Positions 59,715-64,000 of a stretch of DNA of 64,000 nt are shown here, in pieces (within the stretch, counting starts at the first letter, position 1; each line of letters opens with the position of its first letter). Below the pieces are notes generated by a model. The model did not search any database, was not told where the DNA came from, and saw nothing but the letters and a program-made list of their open reading frames with translations. Position numbers and translations under genes: made by a program. The DNA comes from Zantedeschia hybrid cultivar (taxonomy: Eukaryota; Streptophyta; Magnoliopsida; Alismatales; Araceae), in assembly GCA_030544215.1 (NCBI GenBank), contig JARZZO010000003.1, positions 22,081,879 to 22,145,878 on the forward strand, read 5' to 3'.

Positions 59715-59950
59715 AAAACGCGTCGTGCTAGACAGACGCCTATCAGCTGACATGACGGGCCGTAGTTTGACAGAGACTCTGAAACGCGTCGTCCATCCAA
59801 GACGTTGTTTAGACGACAAGACCGGGGCCATACTCTCGTGGCCCAAAACCAGCCCACGTGGCGCCCACGTGGCACAACAGCAACCCAGCTAAATGGCGTC
59901 TACACAACAAGACGCCATTCGAAAGGCGTCGTAAACCCTAGACGTCGTTT
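59715..59950. repeat. Cluster of 4 fixed-spacing GCGTC palindromes (solo G LTR)
   Basis: Units at 59715-59744, 59781-59810, 59891-59920 and 59921-59950. Spacers GTGCTAGACA, GTCCATCCAA, TACACAACAA and GTAAACCCTA differ completely in sequence but not in length. Confidence 0.87.
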
Positions 59951-60042
59951 AGAAGGCACACCCCATACCCATCAGGGCCCAAACCTGGGGGTCCGGCCCA
60001 AAACCGACCCGATAACTGAACCCGAATCCTCAGTCCTTACAA

Positions 60043-60187
60043 GCTGCTTCTTCAATCGAGAAACACCATCGCCCTGTCTAATAAACTGATAATAGTTGCA
60101 CTTGAACTTGTGCCTACTACCATCAACCATGGTCCCATGCTACCATCCGATGTCTTCGGACTCTCGACAAGGGGGTGGGGCGACCAT
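60043..60187 (-). pseudogene. hAT transposase BED zinc-finger, start
   Basis: The minus strand from ATG 60187 reads a BED-finger start: HGTMVDGSRHKFKCNYYQFI, then GDGVSRLKKQL, where family members have CNYCGK and GGxxRLKxHL. The second cysteine is Tyr and the first zinc-binding His is Gln, so the finger is degenerate. Joining on to 57483 across the solo LTR keeps the reading frame, which supports one interrupted gene. An in-frame stop precedes HGTM. Confidence 0.65.
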
Positions 60188-61175
60188 CTAGTTACAACAA
60201 ACAAAAGAAAAATAAAGAAACAAAAAAAATACATTAAGTAACAACTAAGAAAAGTTTGACTTGAAATGCTGTTAAACTATCCTTACATTAAAAGAATTTT
60301 TACTAGCTTTTAATTTTATTTTCTTAAAAATTATTAAAATACACTTAACAAATAAAAAAAATTACAAATATTAATTGCACATATTTAGAAAAGCATGACT
60401 TAAGGTGCTATTAAAATTTTCCTTAGATGAAAAGAAAATTTATTTATTTTTTATTAATTTTAAAAATTTTAAAATAAATTGAATCTGGTTTAAATTTAAT
60501 GTGCATGAAGACCACAAATATAATTTGAGGTATGTCCAAAATTTGTATATAAGTATCACATTTAAAAAATATCAAGTAATAATATATATCTCATTAACTA
60601 ATTTAATTTCTTGAAAAATAACATTTAGAACTAAAAATTTTATATTTAAAAGTTAGAACATAGACAAAATTTATAAATTATTTATATTTTAGGTTTTATT
60701 TCATAATTTAATAATCATATTAATAAATTATTCTCCATATCCTAATATTTTAAATCAAAATTTCACCAAACATGTGAAAGTCATAGATCTATGTACATCA
60801 TCAGATAAATAGACCATTTATTCATTTATTTATATTTTTTAATATTTAATAAAAATCTATAAATCAACCCGAAATTGAACAAACCCTAATGTCTTTATGT
60901 CAAAAGTACAAAGAGACAATAGATCTACTTGTTCATATTTTAATACCCTAAGCAACATCAAACAGTAAGAAAAAAAAATGAAAATAAAAATTGTTAGGAT
61001 TCAAACCAGATGAAAACAATCTTTAGAACTTGGAAACCCCTTCTCCTCTAATAAAATCACCACCAAAACTTGAAAACCCCTTGGATCTCCCAAAAACACT
61101 AAGAAAAATGGCAGAAAGAAGAGGGGGGAAGGGCGGGAAGGGTGCGGGTGCTTCGTCTGCTGTGTTTTTGTCCGA
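60188..61175. other. AT-rich intergenic region
   Basis: 60240-61000 is strongly AT-rich with runs of T and A and no recognisable gene, repeat ends or RNA. 61030-61175 is mixed composition. Confidence 0.5.
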
Positions 61176-61483
61176 AAAAAAATGCAGCAGACAGGAAAAT
61201 GGGGCTTTAGAGGGCGTATCATATTAGATCCACACGTATCGGGCCGGATCGCACCGACTCGAGGCGAACAACGACTGGATCACACCGGATAGCAATAGCT
61301 CAAGCCCATACCGTGCGATTTGGCACGAGACAAAAATGCAACAGACAAGAAAATGGAGCTTTAGAGGGCGTATCGTATCGGATCCACGTGTATCAGGCTA
61401 GATCGCACCAACTCGAGGCGAACCACGACGGACTTGCACCGGATTGCAGTGGCTCGAGTCCGTATCGTGCGATCCAGCACGAG
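61176..61483. repeat. 154-bp tandem duplication
   Basis: Two adjacent diverged copies (61176-61329 and 61330-61483), each from AATGCARCAGACARGAAAAT to GTGCGATYYRGCACGAG. No coding content is supported. The copies differ by many substitutions, so the event is old. A shorter partial third unit may follow near 61500-61600. Confidence 0.8.
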
Positions 61484-62239
61484 TCTGACCCAATATGGCT
61501 CGAGTCGGTGCGATTCGTAGACAGTCCAAGCTAGATCGTCCGATCCGAGCGTGCGAGCGGATTGGATCGACCTAGATACGAGTCGACTCATACGAGTTGG
61601 CCCAATCCGGTATGATACGACGAACCTTGGTTGTAATTAGATGAATTTGTAAGATCATTATTGGACTTAGTTCTGTTCTTGTCTTGAACTGGATCTAGTT
61701 ATCGTTGTTGCACCTTAATAAAAAATTGGGGCGTGACAGAAGCACTCCAATCCTTTCTCATTTCAAGACATGATTAGTGCAAAAGTTACGAGAATGAGAC
61801 TCCCCTCACCAAGCAAGCAAGTTATCTGCTCTTGTTTTCTTAGCCTCTAATGAATATATAATCCTCTATCTCCCAACAATACCCTAAAATGGAACGAAAA
61901 AACGGGCACACTCTCCAATACTGAAACCTAAAAGTTTGCAATCATTAGGGTTCTTGTTCTAACCCAAAGAAAGTGGCCCCCCTAAGGTTCACTCATTTGA
62001 AGCAAACTCATAACTTTGATGTTGTCAAAATATAAATATTTCATTCAAATAAAATTCAAGCCTGAGGTGCGCATGTTTCTTCTATGAGATAGTTCAACTT
62101 TGTAATTATCCCTTTCGAGCATTAAATGAACACAGAATTGGAAATGTCAAAAGATGATCTAGAAATGCATATTCTCAGTTTCTTAATATTCACCATGTTG
62201 CATTTTTTCTTTCGAAAGTTGTGGTGGATTGTACCATCA
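61484..62239. other. Spacer
   Basis: No gene is recognised. Composition is ordinary for the intergenic part of this window. Confidence 0.4.
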
Positions 62240-64000
62240 ACTTTATTAAGAAATAAAGATGCAATACAATCAAAATGGAGAGCATAGATCCCTCATCCTA
62301 AAGAAAAGACACCCATAAAAAAGAAAAAAAAATGGTGGAGTGAACAAAGGATTCATCTCCCTCTACCAATGCCCAGAATATACCGACTCCAACGGTATAC
62401 AAGAGACAAAGCATGCAAAGCAATAATCTCAACAGAGTTTACTTCCCCCACATAGGCAGTCATTATATTCCCTTCAAATGCTCCAATTGATTGCATGAGC
62501 TGTTATGTTCCCCTGGAATAGGTTCCTAACGCATTTTCCCAGCGTGATCTTCCATGAATTGAAGCAGTTCATCTCTTGCATATTATTAAAATTGATATGA
62601 AAGTTCATCACCCTTCTGAAAAAGCTCTAGATGTTTTTACTAACAGGACTTGGATAGATAGTAGGTGGTCCACATCTTCATTATCTTTGGCACAAAGTGC
62701 CCATGATGTATCACAGTCTCTCTGTTCCATTTATTCCTTTAGGCCTTCCTATAATTATTTTTTCAAATGTCGGCCACATATATGCCTTAACCTTAGAGTG
62801 AAGTTTTTACCTTCCATACTTCACTGTATTTATGATACGCAGGAAGATTACCTTCTGTGAGGTTGTAAAAAGATTTGACAGACAAAAGGCCTTTGTTCTT
62901 AACCCCAACAAATTTATTTTTCCTTTTTAGAGTATTGAAGTTATTGGGCCATCCAACTCAAAACCTTAAGGCATTGAGTGGAGTATGCACCATTTATTTA
63001 AGCATTGTTTGTTCTGTCCTTTTTCCGATGTGGGATATTTCTAGCATGCCCCCTCACGTGCAGGCTGATTTTAGGCTCTGTCACGTAGACCACAAATACG
63101 GAATGCATGGTCCGGTTCATAACCATGGACTCTGATACATATTGAAGTTATTGGGCCATCCAACTCAAAACCTTAAGGCATTGAGTGGAGTAGGCACCAT
63201 GTATGTAAGAATTGTTTGTTTTGTCCTTTTTCCGATGTGGAATTATTCTAACATAGAGCAATCCGTGTTGTACATAGAAGTTGGAGAAGAGACATATGAT
63301 TAATTCCCTCTGTTCCTTGAGCCCCATTCTCAGATTAAGAAACCAAGAAATATTATCTCCTTCTACTGGTAACACTCTTTAACTGTACACCATTCATTTA
63401 GAGACAATTTGAACAGTACAGGGAATTTGTCCTTTCAAGCAATAGTGACCAATCCATTTGTCATTCCGGAAATAGACTTTACTGCCATAACCCACTTTAA
63501 GTCTGATACCATTTTTCATATAGGAGATATCAATATTATACTCTCAGACCTCAGATTTTATGTTCTTGGTAAGCTTTCATCTGAATAACTTTCTTCCGCA
63601 GAGACCACTTTTTAAGAAATAACTTCCACAGCAGTCATCCCAGCAAGGCAAGATTCATTTGCCGCAGATTTTTCACTCCCAGACCACCCTTATTCTTAGC
63701 CCTACAAGCTATGTCCCATTTCACCAAGGAAATGCAAGCGGAGTTGTTATTGGTTCTCCGTAAATATCTTTTTTTCAAATTTGATCCAACTTTCTTCTAA
63801 CAGTATTAGACATCAAGAAAATACACATGTACAGTTGAGAACACTGGAAAGCACAAAATTGAGTGGGCAAATTATACTCCCCAATGATAAATTTCTCACC
63901 TTCCAACTGCCAATCTTCTTTGAAATTTATGTACAAGTGGCTCCTAATATGAGCTTCTTATCAGTCTATAATGCAGTGGCAGCCCCAAATACATATTGGG
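62240..64000 (-). pseudogene. LINE (non-LTR retrotransposon) ORF2 C-terminal remnant
   Basis: Read on the minus strand from the window edge: a KFQRRLAVG-like segment, YMCIFLMSNTVRRKL, and near 63720-63660 VKWDIACRAKNKGGLGVKNL followed by RQMNLALLG, the conserved tail of plant LINE reverse transcriptases. Further on, near 62720-62660, CDTSWALCAKDNEDVDHLL corresponds to the zinc-binding zf-RVT domain. Frames shift several times and stops are frequent. A 321-bp TRIM is inserted between the two parts. The start lies outside the window. Confidence 0.75.
62933..63253 (-). mobile_element. TRIM (miniature LTR element) inserted in the LINE
   Basis: Two 114-bp direct repeats (62933-63046 and 63140-63253) enclose 93 bp. 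TAGAG precedes (62928-62932) and follows (63254-63258) as target duplication. On the minus strand a primer-binding site (GTATCAGAGTCCATGG) lies inside the right repeat and a purine tract (GAGGGGGCA) before the left one. It has no coding capacity. The outer + strand start is TATTGAAG, so the canonical TG has decayed in both repeats. Confidence 0.87.

Larger units (their letters stand above)
57484..60042 (-). mobile_element. Solo LTR of the G family
   Basis: 2,559 bp, TGTAACGACCC to CAGTCCTTACA in + orientation, flanked by AGCTG on both sides (57479-57483 and 60043-60047). It is complete, with no primer site or internal sequence adjacent, so it is a recombination remnant. It supplies the reference for the partial G LTRs at 6735-8132, 24020-24892 and 55913-56225. 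Nine fixed-spacing palindromes lie in its right third (58886-59132 and 59715-59950). Confidence 0.93.

Noticed and set aside
58886..59950. Regularly recurring palindromes as a CRISPR array
   Set aside because: Units are dispersed at irregular intervals, the conserved parts are inverted arms and the variable part is only 10 nt; the context is plant LTRs.
57484..60042. Reading this LTR as the 5' LTR of the adjacent G-family gag at 56651-57140
   Set aside because: Its immediate flanks are an AGCTG duplication within hAT sequence and no primer-binding site adjoins it, so it is a solo LTR from a separate insertion.

Overview
This is plant nuclear DNA. The evidence is a GH28 exopolygalacturonase gene with spliceosomal introns and a very GC-rich third codon position in its long exon, surrounded by Ty1/copia, Ty3/gypsy, LINE, hAT and TRIM-type elements. 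The GC-rich coding exon together with the copia gag type fits a commelinid monocot (for example Zingiberales), but that is inference. Apart from the polygalacturonase and one exon-like stretch near 2.2-2.7 kb, almost everything is transposable-element sequence, most of it nested and decayed. I saw no rRNA genes, tRNA genes or CRISPR.

Layout. 1-6.7 kb is the least repetitive part: a solo copia LTR (128-1734, GGGGG target duplication), an unrecognised minus-strand exon-like region, and the polygalacturonase gene (4189-5782), whose first exon carries an apparent one-base frameshift. From 6.7 to 57.1 kb lies a nest. The outermost layer (here 'G', chromovirus-like Ty3) is a pol-deleted minus-strand element whose 3' LTR is split: one part at 55913-56225, the rest at 6735-8132. 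Between them sits 'R', a Tat-type Ty3 element on the minus strand with LTRs at 8133-9398 and 54707-55912 and an ACGTC duplication on both sides. R has gag at about 42.3-44.3 kb and pol at about 11.6-14.9 kb. Younger insertions and deletions fill R: 'H' (14876-20016, Ty3, 5' truncated), 'C' (20017-24019, copia, 5' truncated), a plus-strand G-family fragment (24020-25721), the tandem copia array 'D' (25722-42317, three partial or complete internal regions separated by three LTRs), and 'E' (44666-54036, a structurally complete minus-strand copia element with AAAAG duplications). From 57.1 to 60.2 kb a hAT transposase zinc-finger fragment is split by a solo G-family LTR (AGCTG duplication). 60-64 kb is AT-rich spacer, a 154-bp tandem duplication and a LINE remnant interrupted by a 321-bp TRIM.

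No element appears able to move by itself: each gag-pol has nonsense codons, frameshifts, deletions or lost catalytic residues. The youngest-looking structures are E and D, in which LTRs, primer-binding sites and polypurine tracts are all legible.

Most interesting signals. (1) The gag leaders of the copia families D and E each carry four stem-loops in which the apical ~20 nt are nearly identical within a family while the stems differ from hairpin to hairpin yet stay self-complementary. The two families keep the same spacing (about 95, 80 and 105 nt) with diverged loops. (2) Twenty-eight short inverted repeats of the form NAAWNGCGTC - 10 nt - GACGCCNTTY recur in LTRs and non-coding parts of two unrelated Ty3 lineages (G and R), 27 of them with exactly 10 nt between the arms. 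R itself is inserted at the arm/spacer border of one of them. Both patterns look like selected nucleic-acid structure and I do not know a description of either.
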